Shown: positions 40,985 to 54,162 of the stretch, piece by piece
Position numbering within the stretch: position 1 is the stretch's first letter
How the letters are laid out: each line of letters starts with the position of its first letter
Assembly (NCBI GenBank): GCA_028023455.1
Contig: JAQFVV010000001.1
Coordinates: 25,967,401-26,031,400 of the forward strand
Direction: 5' to 3'
DNA from: Epiperipatus broadwayi
Taxonomy: Eukaryota; Onychophora; Udeonychophora; Euonychophora; Peripatidae
Length of the DNA stretch: 64,000 nucleotides
Notes under the pieces: model-generated
Databases searched by the model: none
Told to the model about the DNA's origin: nothing
Seen by the model: only the letters and a program-made list of their open reading frames with translations
Program-made: the position numbers and the translations under genes

Positions 40985-42057
40985 GAAAGTGATGTTCCTG
41001 CCATTTCACATTTAGCAATATACTTTTTAAATATAATTTTTTAAATTATAATACTGATTTTTGAGATTTAGTATATATTGTTGAAAGACCGGAGTAATCT
41101 TTTGATAGAAGCATTTATCATTATTTCTAATTATTGCTATGTATATATATTTAAATTTTATGACTTTTTTTTTAAAATGCCTTAACACATGTGCAATGTT
41201 TGATTATCATCACTATATACACTAGCGTTTTTGGTTTATCTTAAAGTATTTTTTAATTTTCAATGTTCACCTCTTTTTCTTTTCATGCACTTTTTTTCCA
41301 TAGTATAACCTTTGGCTATTTAATGTGACATTACAACCCAATGTTTGATTTATAGCAATATAGTTTTTAAATATTGTTTTTCAAAATTATAATACTGATT
41401 TAGTATATAGCGTTGATAGACTGGACTGAGCTTTTTAAAATAGCATTTATTATTTTTCTAATGATCGCTATATTTTAACAGGTTTTTGTAAATATCATTT
41501 ATGATTTTTTTTTAAAAAATGCCTTAACATAGGTTAATTGTTTAAGATTTACTATTGCAATGTTTGATTATGACTATATATATAAATTAGCATTTTTGGT
41601 TTATCTTAAAGTATTTTTTAATTTTCAATGTTCACCTCTTTTTCTTTTCCCACAATTTTTTTCCATAGTATAACCTTTGGCTATTTAATGTGATGTTACA
41701 ACCCAATGTTTGATTTATAGCATTATAGTTTTTAAATATTGTTTTTTAAAATTATAATACTGATTTGGTATATAGCATTGATAGACTGGACTGAGCGTTT
41801 TAAAATATTTATTATTTTTCTAATGATCACTATATTTTAACAGGTTTTTGTAAATATCATTTATGATTTTTTTTAAAAATGCCTTAACATAGGTTAATTG
41901 TTTAAGGTTTATTATTGCAATGTTTGATTATGACTATATATATAAATTAGCAGTTTTGGTTTATCTTAAAGTATTTTTTAATTTTCAATGTTCACTTCTT
42001 TTTCTTTTCCCACATTTTTTTTTATAGTATCACCTTAGGCTATTTAATTTGACATTT
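40985..42057. repeat. Satellite-like tandem array, unit about 360 bp, three units
   Basis: GGTTTATCTTAAAGTATTTT recurs near 41234, 41599 and 41958 (spacing 365 and 359), and ATTATAATACTGATTT near 41046, 41388 and 41751. The second and third units are very similar; the first (from about 40985) is more diverged. A partial unit trails to about 42130. No coding content. Confidence 0.9.
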
Positions 42058-42599
42058 TCCTGCACTTTTTTTAAGTATACATCCTTCACACAACCCTTTT
42101 TTAACTGTAGTGCCTTAGGCAATTTACTTTTTTGAAAACTGAGTGTTTCTAGTTGATGTCATTTATCTCTTGCATGTGCCAGCAGTATTTTTGGGTGTTT
42201 TCAAATTCAAAATGGCCACCGAGCGTGTACTATATCAGCACCAAATTTTTTTCTATTTCAGACACAAGGCAATGGATTGTAATTATCTACTATGTGTGTA
42301 TAGAAATTGACATATCTAGGCAGAAACTTATTTATAGAATTTAGAAATATCTAATAAAATTTCTAATAGTTTTTTACTTTTTATTATATTTTCTATTTTG
42401 TTATTTAACAATGAATAAATTTGTTTTGTTACCACAAATGTATCTAAGTTTATTTATATAAAGTTACCATGCTTTCTTGATTGGTATTGAGATAATATCC
42501 TCAGGGCATAGCAATGCTAAAAGAAACTATGACTATGTTATTAATAAATATTTTAATAGAAATTTTCTTAACAGTTCTTAATTAGCTACTTAACATAAA

Positions 42600-42960
42600 A
42601 GAACAATACAGAGATGTCAGACAGCACAAAAGAGTATGGAAATATATATGCTAAACAGAAACAATAAGAAATCAAAAGCAAAAATCTATGAATGAAAAAA
42701 AAAAAAACAGATACTAATGACACTATTTGAGGAATTCAAAGTTAAAATAAATTTAGTTGGACATATTGCTAGAAGAGATAACATAAGATAAATAACTGAA
42801 GTCTTAAAAATGAATATCAACAGATTTTTAAAAACTTAAAAAAAGACCATACTATAAGATGAATTAATAAGATAAGAATATCAGCTGGAATGATGTGGGG
42901 GAAAAACGATGAAACAGAAAAAATTAATTAATTCTTTGAGAAACATTCACACTACAATGG
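42600..42960 (+). pseudogene. LINE ORF2 C-terminus (RTE/BovB-like)
   Basis: One frame with several stops gives VGHIARRDNIR (about 42755-42790), then TEVLKMNINR and a final QWFE-like segment. This matches the C-terminal signature of endonuclease-reverse transcriptases (LGHVARRDDNR... VLEWNP... W... QW). The RT core is absent, as expected of a 5'-truncated LINE. Downstream DNA is AT-rich without a clear tail. Confidence 0.6.
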
Positions 42961-43631
42961 TTTGAAAATAATAAAGATTTTGTATATTTTTCACTTTTTC
43001 ATAAATATTAATTTAAAGTACATGTAATGATATTCATATACTGTATAAGAAACATTAAAAAAAAATCAATCATTAAATTATAAATCTTCGAAATCTAAAG
43101 AATGCATTGATATATATAAACATTTAATACTATAGTGGTTAACATATAACAAGTCTATCACTAAATAATTTAAGTCAATGATTTTTTTTGCAATTTAATG
43201 TTCAGTATATAATCCATATTTCTCTGAAAAATAATAATTTATTAAAAAATCTGAGAATGTGTATTATTTTCAATTTTTATTCTAATAATGTAAATCTAAC
43301 ATTAGTAGTTAAACCACACTCTTGTTTTAAGACCATATATGCCACTACAAACAACTTTTTTTATCTTTTAATAATAAAATAATTGTCAATGTTCATTATA
43401 AAATGAAAATATAAATGACTGATCATCCTTTTGCATATAAACGATAAAAAGTTGATTTCAAAATTTTGATGCAAAAATAACTACAATAATAAGAGGAATA
43501 AAATCAATCTAGAGATTTTTTTTAATATTAAAATAAACAAAAGGAATTTATTAATAATTTTAGTAAAACTAAAACAAATATTAAAAATACTGATTGAATA
43601 TTTTCCAAAATACATGGACGTAAACACTTAC

Positions 43632-43721
43632 TCCTTGAAGTTCAAACTGCCACCATCCTTCATAAAGGTCACCACATGAGTAACGTACTTTAAAAATAAC
43701 TACATCAAGTTTTTCAAGATT
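43632..43721 (-). CDS. Candidate internal exon, most 5' exon found of the HDEL protein gene
   Basis: Minus-strand segment of exactly 30 codons (phase 0 to 0) between an acceptor with a long pyrimidine tract (TTTTTTTTATTGTTTTAAAG) and a consensus donor (AAGGA/GTAAGTG). The other two frames stop at once. The peptide contains KVRYSCGDLYEGWWQFELQG, including a WW pair and one Cys, plausible as a globular lumenal segment. Its base composition exceeds that of the flanks. Linking it to the HDEL exons is inference from strand and order; an exon with phase 0 to 2 is needed before 33638. Upstream exons and the start codon were not found in the window. Confidence 0.5.
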
Positions 43722-43999
43722 CTTTAAAACAATAAAAAAAATTGTGTTATTATATTGTACTAATTATAAAATAATATTTATATTTACTAAAATTAAATAA
43801 TAATACTGCAAGTCATTCAGGAGGTGATGCACAATTCAAGCATCAAATTGACAGATTTAGTAAAATAATGTTATTTTAGTGGTGAAACTGACATTATTTT
43901 AGCCACCTAAGAATGATCAAGAACTTTTAACTTTTGATCCACTTTACTTTTTATATAAATAAGCATTTATTTTATATAGCGTATGTTTACAATTGTATA

Positions 44000-44131
44000 C
44001 ATTCAAATATCAGCCTTTTAAGCTAATTGTGCATACGCTTTGCGAGTGTTAATAATAAATGAAAGTATTCATTTATTATTAACACTAGCAAAGCGTATGC
44101 ACAATTAGCTTAAAAGGCTGATATTTGAATG
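44000..44131. repeat. Foldback element P, copy 2 (near-perfect palindrome)
   Basis: Arms of about 63 bp with one mismatch (GCTTTGCG versus GCTTTGCT) around a loop of a few bases. Starts CATTCAAATATCAGCC and ends with its complement. Same family as 13855-14116 but lacking the inner 28-bp repeats. Would extrude as a cruciform or form a hairpin RNA. Confidence 0.95.
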
Positions 44132-47014
44132 TTTACTTTTTATACTAAATTTTAGGATACATTAAATGTACTTGTTACAATAGAATAAATATAATTTATA
44201 ATTATCCATTTATTTTTTCTATTTCTTTATTAAAATAACAGCTTAATATATATTTCTTTATTGTATTTCTAATAACAAAAATTTTAAATTTATAGAAACT
44301 CATAAAAGTATCTATTAATCAAAAAAGTGAAATTCTTAAATAGTAAAAATATAAAAAGGAGAGAAAAAATATTCACTTAAAAATTAGAAAAAAATATTTC
44401 ACTTTAAGCATTAATTTTAAAAGATTATAGATAATATGAAAAAGATCTAGGTAAAATGTTGCACATTCAAGCAATATGAGAAAAAAAAGATTAATTAAAA
44501 TATAGAAGTGTAATGTGTTCTGGGAACATTAAGATGTTGAGATAAGATAAGTCAAATAAGTTATTAATTATTTTTAAGAAAAAAAAAACAAGTCATAATA
44601 AAAACAATGACTATAACAGTATTTGTAATATGTATATAAAGGGAGAGAGAGAGAGAAAGATTAGTAAAAGAATTACAATAAAAAAAAAAATTAAAAAGTT
44701 CAATATGTAATATTAATTAGTTAAGAGACTTTATTATAGATAATATATGAAGAATGAAATAATGTTCCTTTCAAAATATGTAAAAAGATTCAAAGAAAGG
44801 ACAAAATTTAGTTTTCCAGAAAATAAAAAAAAGCTTTGAGACAAAAAAAATATTTATTTTTAATAAAGGTTCTAGCTTTTATTATTTGAAAATTTATCAT
44901 TTCAAAAGACATTAAAAAAAAGTATTTTATGATTATTTTTCTATTTACTACAAAACTGTATTTTGAAAAAAAAATATATTTTTTATAATTAGCTACTTGT
45001 CTTATGAATTGAAATGGATATATTATTAGCTGTGATAACATGTTGCCAAAATTAGGCAGAGGGAATAATAAGTAAGATCAATAATATAGCTTTTTTGGTC
45101 ATAAAACTAATTATAAATAAACTTAATAATTCCAATTTAAAGTTCAAACTTAGTTTCATATTTATAAATCTATACACACAAACACATCAATCAAGTGCAC
45201 ACCTACATTGACTCCTAAACCCAATTGGACTCTGTTATTATGAATCAATGAGCAAGCCATGGAAGGACTGGTAACCTTTTTTACTTTATAAACTGCAAAA
45301 TTCAGGTCTATTCATGAACTCTATCTCAAATCATAACTACTGTCTAAAATTTCTCTATTCATTTTATAACGTATTAAATTTTGTTATAGTAATTCTCTAT
45401 TCTATTATCTCTAGTCTTAAAATTAATATCTTATTAACTTTCTTTCTCCTACTCCGGCAGTTCATTTTAACTAATTTTAATTATATTAATTTGAACGATT
45501 ATTATTATTTATTTGCGATAATATGCCAATAATACTTTCAATCAATAATAAATTCTTTTGTTTAAACTCACCCTAAGAAAATAGTATTGCATTAAATTTT
45601 ATAGCTTAATTATTGCCCGTTGGAACTAAATTAATACGGTTCTATTAATTATCGAGTTGAAGGATTTATTTAATGTTTGATATGATTTTATCAATGGCTG
45701 ATAAGTATTATTAGCCCAGTTTATAACCTATGCTCCTGGCTATTTTATTTAAGTTATACTAAATTATCTATTCATTTTGATCACATTTATTAATGTTTTA
45801 CAAAAGGTTAATAAAGAAAATAAAATAAATATATTCTGATTTAAATCTCTTATTTTATAATTCTGTTCAGAAAGGGCATAATATAAAGGGTATTATTATT
45901 ATGATTATATAATTGCATTTAGGTACATTTGCTCCAAGTAAGTTTGATTTTAATCTGATATGATCAGGTCATTAAGTTAAATATCTATTATATAATTTGG
46001 GCTTTATTAATCAAATATGATGATCATTATGCCATCACCATTCAGAACCTTTCTAACACGAGCCATCTTCTTGCTTCTTGTGTTTGTCATTTTAGTGATA
46101 TTATTGATATTTTAAATATATAGGAAGAAATCACTTCCTCCCTTACTCATTGCTGTATTGGAACATCAAAGGGTCATGGCTGTGTTCCAACCTAGCTTCG
46201 CCATGTTCCATGGTTCATTTGTAAGGCATAAAGAACTTGTTGAATACAAGCCACCCTCCTACTTCTTGAATCACTGACAAACCATTTTACTTCATATTCA
46301 TTTTGCTGCTCATAATGTGTTAGTACCACTTATTTCTTAATTCAAATGAAGGCCCACTCTTTCACTTTATAAATCGTAATGAATTGATTACATTAAAATC
46401 AAATAATTTTATATTTATCAATAATTTAAATAATTTTTTTGTTAAGTATTGAAGTTATACCCTATGCATTTATCATGCTGTTCATGAATTGATTTATGGA
46501 TGTGTGGAAAATGAATCTCACCTCCTTCTTACATAAAATTAGAATCATATTTTTTTTTCCAAATAAAATCCCAAATAATGAATAATGTATGTAATTCGTT
46601 CAGCACAAACACCATAGGTATCAATATTTACACTTGTCTACTTTGTCAGGACATAAATAAATATATTTCTTAAATACTTATGTATTAATTATTGGCATAT
46701 GAGTACAACTGTCATTATTTATTGTACATTATAATTCACACTCCAAAGACTAGAGATAATTTATAATACTCATCATAAATATTTTAACAAATATTGCTTA
46801 TTATTAAATATTTTATATACATACTTGGTTTGATTGTTTATTATTTATTGATTAATTTTAAATATTCATGCTATTGGCAACCCAAATATACATATGTGAA
46901 TTTATTCAGAAATATCCCAGTCATTTTATCATACATTAATTAGAATCAGATAAGTGGTCTCAGTAATTATCACATCCATTGAGCTAGTTCATCGCACATA
47001 GTCTCATGTGCCAT
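44132..47014. other. AT-rich DNA without recognised genes
   Basis: Only A/T-run ORFs. A G/C-richer patch at about 46040-46330 has no recognisable content. Confidence 0.35.
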
Positions 47015-47166
47015 CAATATGTGTTGTCCATTAGATTTTGATCTGATCTTGTGAATTGGGTTTAAATTCAGTTTGGTCTTTGATATAATTCTTTGGTTTG
47101 ACTGGGTTTGAAATCTGGTTTTGTGGGTTCAGGTTGTGTTGGGTGGAAAATATATTTGACCAGTAC
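47015..47166 (+). mobile_element. SINE-like element abutting Gypsy copy 2
   Basis: Aligns with the complement of 34829-34990: TTGGGTTTAAATTC (B-box-like, about 47056-47069), GGTTTGACTGGGTTTGAA and the 3' tail ATTTGACCAGTAC. Recognisable Gypsy sequence begins directly after the tail. Confidence 0.55.
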
Positions 47167-48560
47167 AGTATTTGGAAATGAGCATGGAGGAAGAATTACT
47201 AAGGGACAAGGTTCAACAGGCAGAACATTTTCAACCAGAGGAACAAGAAATGTTAAGGAATGTTCTAGTAGAAAATAAAGGGGTTTTCTCCAATATGCCA
47301 GGGATAATAAGAGGGTACAGACATCACATTAGGTTGAAAGAAGAGAGCTATTTTCAGTCCAAAACCTACCCAATCCCTTTTCAATATCAAGCTGATGTGG
47401 AGAAGCAGATGCAACAGGTGGTGACATAGAGTATCTTCAAGAAGACACCCTCACCTTAAAATAACCCTTTAATGGAAGTTAAAAAAGATGGCTCAGTGAG
47501 AATTTACCGGGATTCCCACACACTAAATAGTCTTACTATTACTGAAAGAGACATCCCACCCAATATCAAAAAAAATTTTTTATGTTTAGCTGGTAAAAGC
47601 ATTTTTTCAACATTAGATCTGACATCCAGCTTTTGGCAAATGCTCCTTGATCCTAGAAATTACCGGTACACAATTTTTCACTATAAAGGACATACATATT
47701 TTTCAATGTGTTACACTTGGGCTTATTAATAGTGCAGCTGGTCTAATGAGGTGTTTAGACCAAACCCTGTTGGATGAAATCAAAGAACATTTGTTGTGTT
47801 ACATAGATGATGTGGTGGTGATGTCCAAATGCAACACATGCAGAACCTAACCCATATTTAAGGAAAAATACCATGGTGTACCTACAAAAGAGTAAGTTTA
47901 TACAAAGTGAAATATCATTTTTGGGTCACTTGGTAAGCAGGGAAGAAGTGACAATGCATCCTGATAAAGTAGCTGCTATTCAGAACTTTCTGACACCTAC
48001 TACTAAAAACAGATATGATCTTTGCACCGGTTTTAACCAGGTTTCATGCTAGACACCACTGGACTGATAAACTTAACAAAAAAAGATGGTAAGCGGGAGT
48101 TGGATGAAAGGGGTCACCAGGAGTTTGAAGAAGTTAAGGAGAAATTCCTCCAATGGTTATTCTCAGCCACCCTAACTTTTAAAAAACTTTTTATGTGATA
48201 TACATTGTAGCCATCTAGGTATTGGAGCAGTTTTATTCAAAATTAATGAGAGGCAGTAACAAAGACTTTTGTACTTTATTAGTAGAACCTTAAAGGGGCC
48301 ACAAATCCACTATACCATAAGTAAACAGGAGACTAGAAATAGTGTGGGCCTATAAAAAATTTAAAGTTTTGTTTGCGATCACAGGTTACCATTATCACAG
48401 ATCATTGATGTTTTCAGTTTTTAAATCAGAGTTATTTGCCAAATGACCACTTGATAAGAAGGAATTTGTTTATCCAGTGGTTTGACTATAAAATAAAGTA
48501 TTTCCCTGACTCAGAAAATAATGTAGCTGACATTTTAAGACAAAATATGATTACCATGGA
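47167..48560 (+). pseudogene. Gypsy copy 2: reverse transcriptase and RNase H
   Basis: Degenerate pol from a relative of copy 1. KTYPIPFQYQADVEKQM (about 47360-47410) starts RT. MEVKKDGSVRIYRDSHTLNS (47472-47531) follows; Asp is altered at the usual RxCxDxR site. FSTLDLTSSFWQMLL (about 47607-47651) is motif A with Asp, and the catalytic box CYIDDVVVMSK (about 47800-47832) is intact, unlike copy 1. After several frame changes, RNase H is traceable as SKQET..SVG (about 48321-48351) and a vestige of the DNVADILSR motif near 48520. Protease and Gag are absent, so the 5' end is lost at the SINE boundary. Dead. Confidence 0.85.
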
Positions 48561-48829
48561 AGTAGAAAATCCCCCACACTAAAGGAACCCCTAGGTATTA
48601 TCATGCAGGTGATGAACAGTTCAATAGAAGCACACCTAAAAATATACCATATTGGTAAGAGAGATTCATGCAATATGAAAAATTAATGAGATTGATCAGA
48701 GACAGTGAGGGCACCCATAGTCAGCAGGAACATCCTATCCATAGATAATATAGAATTTAAAATGGCATACTACATCAGAGAGTGGGAAAGGATAAGGAGA
48801 TATGGAGAACTTTGATTCCACCCAAAGCC

Positions 48830-49855
48830 AAACTTAGTGACCAAATGATTGGATACATACACACTGCTATTGAACATTTTGGACCACATAAAACAGAGGA
48901 GGCTCTATAGCATCAGTTCTATTGTCCATGTCTGTATGAAAGCATTTTGAGGAACTTAAGGCAGTGTGACCTCTGTAACAATAGTAAACCTCTGATTAGG
49001 TTTTTTATGGGTCCTATAACCTCCATTTATTCCCACTGAACCAAATCAGGTGCTAGCCATTGATCATTATGGTCTGTTGCCTTTGTACCAAAGGTATAAG
49101 TACTTCCTCATGACCTATGATGTATTTTCAAAGTATGTCCAAGCATGTCCTGTTAGATCTGTGGGCATCCAAGAAACTGTTAGGGTCCTCCAAAGATTCC
49201 AATTCCCTGAGATAGGGAAACCATCCACTGTCATATCAGACAGAGGCACTGCATTTATACCTACAACCAGAAAGGCCTGGATGGAAAAGGAAGTAATAAG
49301 GCACGTATTAATGTCAGTATATAACCCAGTCTAATCTTTGTGAAAGAGTTATAATGAAGCTGGGACATCTGTATAGGACAGTTGTGGGATATGACCATTA
49401 TAATTAGGTAAATAAACAGACAAAATTTTGCATAGCATCAATGAAACTTGTAATGAGTTCACAGGCTTCCCATCAATAAGGTTGCATTTTGTAAAAACAT
49501 GCCCACCAGTAATTACAGTATCTTTTATCAATTGGAAGTGAAACAATAAATCCCAAAGATGACAAGAATAATGCTAGGCTAGAACTAAGGCACATAGCAG
49601 ATTACATAAATAAACAGCACAGGCCAGTATATGAATTTAAAATAGGTGATTTGGTCTGGGTTAAGTCTACACAGCCTAGTAATAAACCTCTCAGAAAATA
49701 TAAACTTTTTTTTGCTATATCAAGGTACATACCGAATAAAAAAATGTCATGGGAATAATGTCTTTTTATTGTAGGACAAGGTTATTGGCACATACAATGC
49801 ATGGAGTTTAAAGCTATGTAGATTTGCAGCCAAAACCTCATATCCTACTTAAATG
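48830..49855 (+). pseudogene. Gypsy copy 2: integrase
   Basis: The HHCC zinc domain is readable in one frame with one stop: EHFGPHK (about 48872-48892) and RQCDLCN (about 48961-48981). The core has LAIDHYGL (about 49053-49076, first Asp) and VISDRGTAF (about 49232-49258, second Asp). After a one-base frame change, SNLCERVIMKLGHLYRT (about 49332-49381) carries the third acidic residue. All three catalytic residues therefore persist, though in broken frames. The C-terminus is traced by FKIGDLVWVKS (49635-49670) and a GTYNAW-like end (about 49788-49805). No LTR recognised. Non-functional. Confidence 0.85.
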
Positions 49856-52800
49856 CTAAATCTATATTAGGACCTGATATTTCAATTTTATTTTTTTTAT
49901 TTGTTGATATTTAGTTACATTTTTATTTAAATATATCTTTCATAAATCTATCTAACCATTTTATTTTGTCTTTTCATTTTGATTTAATTTGTGTTCAGGA
50001 ATCAGGTGAGAGCAGTAAGGGATGTTGTGGGGAACAAAAAAAGGGAATAGGGCAAGAATATCATTGAAGAAGTTCTGAGTGAGTTAATTCAGTATTGTTT
50101 TTAAAAAAATCTCTAAAATATACTTTATATATCCAAAGTAAAATTATTATAAAAAAAAGAATTAATTTTTCCATGACTTTAGTGATATAAAACAATCAGA
50201 TCTATCAATCATCCTTTTTCACCTACTATTTTATATAGTAGTATTTATTTCTGTATTTATGTGTACCCAAGTCCACATATATCATGTTAAAATTAAACAT
50301 AAATATTGTAGTAATTATGTATGCATGTCTTATAGCATACATCACTCAACCCTTAATGTATGTATGTGATAAATTAGTGTATATGCACATACATATTATA
50401 ATTTATTAAATAAGTGTAAACCTTGTTGTGTGTGTAATGAAACCCTACATATATGCAAAAGAGAAGTAATGCTATAGATTTAAAAGCATTATAAATTTCA
50501 TTTTATTTTCAATTTTATTATAAAATTAATATAGAAATTGCTACATTTTGCATATAAAGATAAATTTTAGTTAAATATATTACATATAGAAGAAGATGTT
50601 TACAAGTTTCAAATGTGTTTTATAAAAAAATATGTAATATAAAAATAATCTCTTTCACCAAATTTTGATCTAATTAAATGTTAAATGTGAAAATAGATTT
50701 TAAAATAATTTAAATAAATTAACCTGGATTAAAATCATGGGAACCACTTTTAAAAAAATAGAGACAAAAATCAATAACTCAGCAGGATTTCTTGCCTTTG
50801 CTAAAAATATTGCATAGTAGATGAGAAAAACAAATCTAAAATGAAGAAAGTGATAAACAAGTTTTGTGACTGATGAGAGAGGAGATGTCAATATAAAAAC
50901 CTTTTGCTGAAGCCATTTTGTGTCATTCATTCATAATCATTATTGCTTTATTTTTGTTCACTTTAATAAGTTATGTTACAAGTTTCCATGATGAGAGCTG
51001 TTGAGTAGTGAGTGGTAGATTTGCTATGTCCTTACTTGAATACTAATCTACAAGATGGTAGGACATCAGCACCCTCAGCCCATGTTACAGAAGTAATGAA
51101 GAGGTGGCCCAAGATCAAGCAACCATGCAAGTCAACCATAGGACAGATTGGTAACCTATTTCTGCAAAGTTTAACTCATCATTTAAACTAAATATAAAAC
51201 CCTTAAAGCTAGCTAAGTTAATATCTAAATGGACACTTTTTTAAACTATTTTATTTAAACTTTTAAAATGTTAATTTCTAAAAATCAAATTAAATGTCTT
51301 TTGTTTTATCTTTTAATTTTGTAAGTCTTGCCTAAAAACTAAGCAAAATTAAAGCCAAATTCTAATTTTCACTTATGCGAATGAATAACAAATAGTTATT
51401 ATTCTTTCTTTCTAAAATTAAGCCTATGCCTATATTATTTGAATTATGCATTTATTGATTTATACTATGTTTTACTCAGAATGGAGTTTGCTAATATTTA
51501 ATGTAGTTAGTGAGAGACAATTAGATACTTTCACATTTATTTAATTCTTCATTCACTAATGCACATAGTGAACTCCCTTCTGAAAAGAATAGATATAAAA
51601 CTTATTTTATATATAATTAAGCTGTTACAGCTGCTTAATAAGAAAGATTTGCTTTAAAATAAATTATTTAGTTAGTATTTAGCAGATGTGATAAAATACA
51701 GCATATTATTAGTATTTAAACTTGTAATTCTCCCTAAATATGCTGTAACCCTCCTTAAATTCATATTAAAAGCAATAGATACCTTAACAAACTAGATTTT
51801 ATTATATTCCTTTAGTAGCATTATTATTGATGCTATCTCTATGAACTGGCTTATGGTGGTCTCATGGAATGAAACTAAAGATTTGCATATTAATTTTAGT
51901 TATTTAATTATATAGTCAGCAGGGCAAATGTGTTCTTAGGAAGCACATCCCTTTACTCCTTGCTGTTGTTCTTGTATAAAATGGGCTTGGTTTAAGGTCA
52001 ATCCATTTAATTAGTTTGTACAGCATTCATATTTAGAACTGGAGCACAAGAATCCAGATGATTTATTTGTTCATAAGCTGTTCCAATCACCAGGACTAAA
52101 TGTCTCCATTTCACAGCAAATGGTACAGTTCACAGGAACTGATTACATGGTGATGAATCCTATGATTAAGCACCAATTCGAGATGCACAGACTCAGATTA
52201 TATATTTTATAAATGCCATAGTATCTGAAGTCATACTACTAAACACCAGTTCATCCATTCATAATAATTAAATATTTCAGCTTTGATCTAAACTTAAATC
52301 TGATTTTGTAAGTTTATTATCTGTATAGAGAGAAATGTTTAGCTCATCATAATAGGATTAAAGTTAGCTATTATTCATAATAATCACTTCTGCAACCTAA
52401 CTATTGCAAATCTTGCAATCTATACCATAGCATAATTAAGGCATAGCTAATCATGGATTGAAATATGAATACATTTTTAGATGTAATAATAAATTTTCCA
52501 ACTTGTAACCCATGAACATCATCCTCACCTGTGTGTGAGATAGTTTTATAATTCATTTTATATTTTTCTTTTTATTTACTTCCTTTAAATTTTGGCTTAT
52601 ATTAAAATGTATAAAACATAATTATACTTAGTGTTCCATTTCTTGCTCATTAGTAATTAATTTTAGAATCACTGTCAAAATTAATAATATTAGTTCGTTA
52701 AATCATATCTCCCTTATAGCTATGATTATAGAAAATATTTGTTGAATACATTTTAGTCTTATGTTCCACTGCTGTGCTACTACTGGCATGTGAATTAAAG

Positions 52801-52984
52801 AAATATGAGTGTAGCATCATATATGTCATCTGTAAGATGATAAATCTCTGAGCATTGGTGAAGGAACTGGGTGAGATTGGATTCAAGGTTTCAACAAACT
52901 CACCTCAATCAGACTTGGGATAATTTTCCAAAAGTCAGGATTTTGTTGCCCAGATGTACAGATATGAGCGTTACAATAGGATCA
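49856..52984. other. Spacer without recognised genes
   Basis: 3.1 kb. 51000-51170 and 51830-52250 are G/C-richer than average and may be unidentified old repeats; no motif supports a call. A purine-rich GGGGAACAAAAAAAGGGAAT at about 50030 could be a polypurine-tract relic of Gypsy copy 2, unproven. Confidence 0.35.
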
Positions 52985-53045
52985 ATAGTATAGTGAGTAT
53001 TAGACTAAATGAACTTGGTATTTAAACCTGAATGTCAATTAATTA
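52985..53045 (+). mobile_element. SINE-like, tRNA-derived region
   Basis: A-box-like TAGTATAGTGAGTATTAGAC (52987-53006) and B-box-like TTGGTATTTAAACC (53015-53028) with compressed spacing. Head only; body not delimited. Confidence 0.35.
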
Positions 53046-53454
53046 AAGAAACCTTTTGAGGAGATTAAAAATGAAAGCTACCCTCTTTTAAAATACTTGT
53101 TTTAACTGTATATTATTGAAACCTTGTTTAAAAAATGTAACTCCTATGAAACAATAATACATTTGTTACATTCAATTGAAGTAGATATTAAATTATCAAC
53201 CAATGTTGTCATTGTAAATAGTTTTGAATACAAATAAATTTATTATGATCTTTGTTATGTAATGTTTCTTATGTGTATTTTTATTAGCATTTCATTTAAT
53301 ACATAATAATTTCTGATCTAAGCTGGAAATAATTATGGTTCGTGATGGTTATAGAAAAAAATGGACAAAGGAAGAGAACAAGTCTTCAAAGATAATAGTT
53401 TCATTTTTCTTTTATTGTTCAATTATTATAATGTATTGGAGGATACAATAAATA
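53046..53454. other. AT-rich spacer
   Basis: Nothing recognised. Confidence 0.3.
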
Positions 53455-53575
53455 GTGTTACTCATTTTATCAAGGGACTCAAAATAGCTAACTTCAGGAT
53501 TTCAACCTGATTCAGATCACCTTTTAGATTCTGGAAAAATCTGATGGTATCCAACTGAACTAACAAGAGTTTCTA
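53455..53575 (-). mobile_element. SINE-like, tRNA-derived region
   Basis: On the minus strand TAGTTCAGTTGG (53551-53562) is a textbook A box and GGTTGAAATCC (53497-53507) a near-consensus B box, 55 bases apart start to start. No matching acceptor stem, so a SINE head rather than a tRNA gene. Confidence 0.5.
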
Positions 53576-54162
53576 AAAATGTGAGAAAATAATAAACCTT
53601 ATATAATGACCTCTCCAGTCTTTAAGAATGATGGGTACTGGAGTATTAGTCCTGCAATGTAAAAGAGATAGGACACTTTTCATAAAAGTAATAAATGTGT
53701 AATCTTACGATGATATCAACTTGAAAGAAAATAAACCCTGCGATGTATATTGAAAAACGTCTGAAAAAACGATTTAGATTTTTCAAAACATGCTTTGATT
53801 GTTATGGTTTTGCATTATATTCTTCAGTGATTTCTTTTGATTATTATTTTGTTTTATTTATAGTTGTCAGTTGCAAAAACATGGACTTTTTCAAAACATG
53901 TTTGAAAAGTATTTTTGTTTTTTTGAAAAAATACTTTGATTATTATGCTTTTTTTTGCGTTCAGTTTATTTGATTTAAATTTAGTGAGTGAAAGTAGTTC
54001 TCATATTTTGAATTTGTTTTCATAATTTCATATGTAATGTGTGTGTGTGAGAGATTTTTTTTTTTGTAGTTGGAAATAGTCCAAAATGATGAAAATTTGG
54101 AAGCTGACCACTACCAAATTGAATGCCTTCGTCGTTTTATTGTTCTGTTTGGTGTATTTACC
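53576..54162. other. T-rich DNA with local self-similarity
   Basis: TTTTTCAAAACATG occurs at about 53778 and 53888, flanked by similar sequence; an old duplication. The 76-codon ORF here is T-rich and not credible as a gene. Confidence 0.35.
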
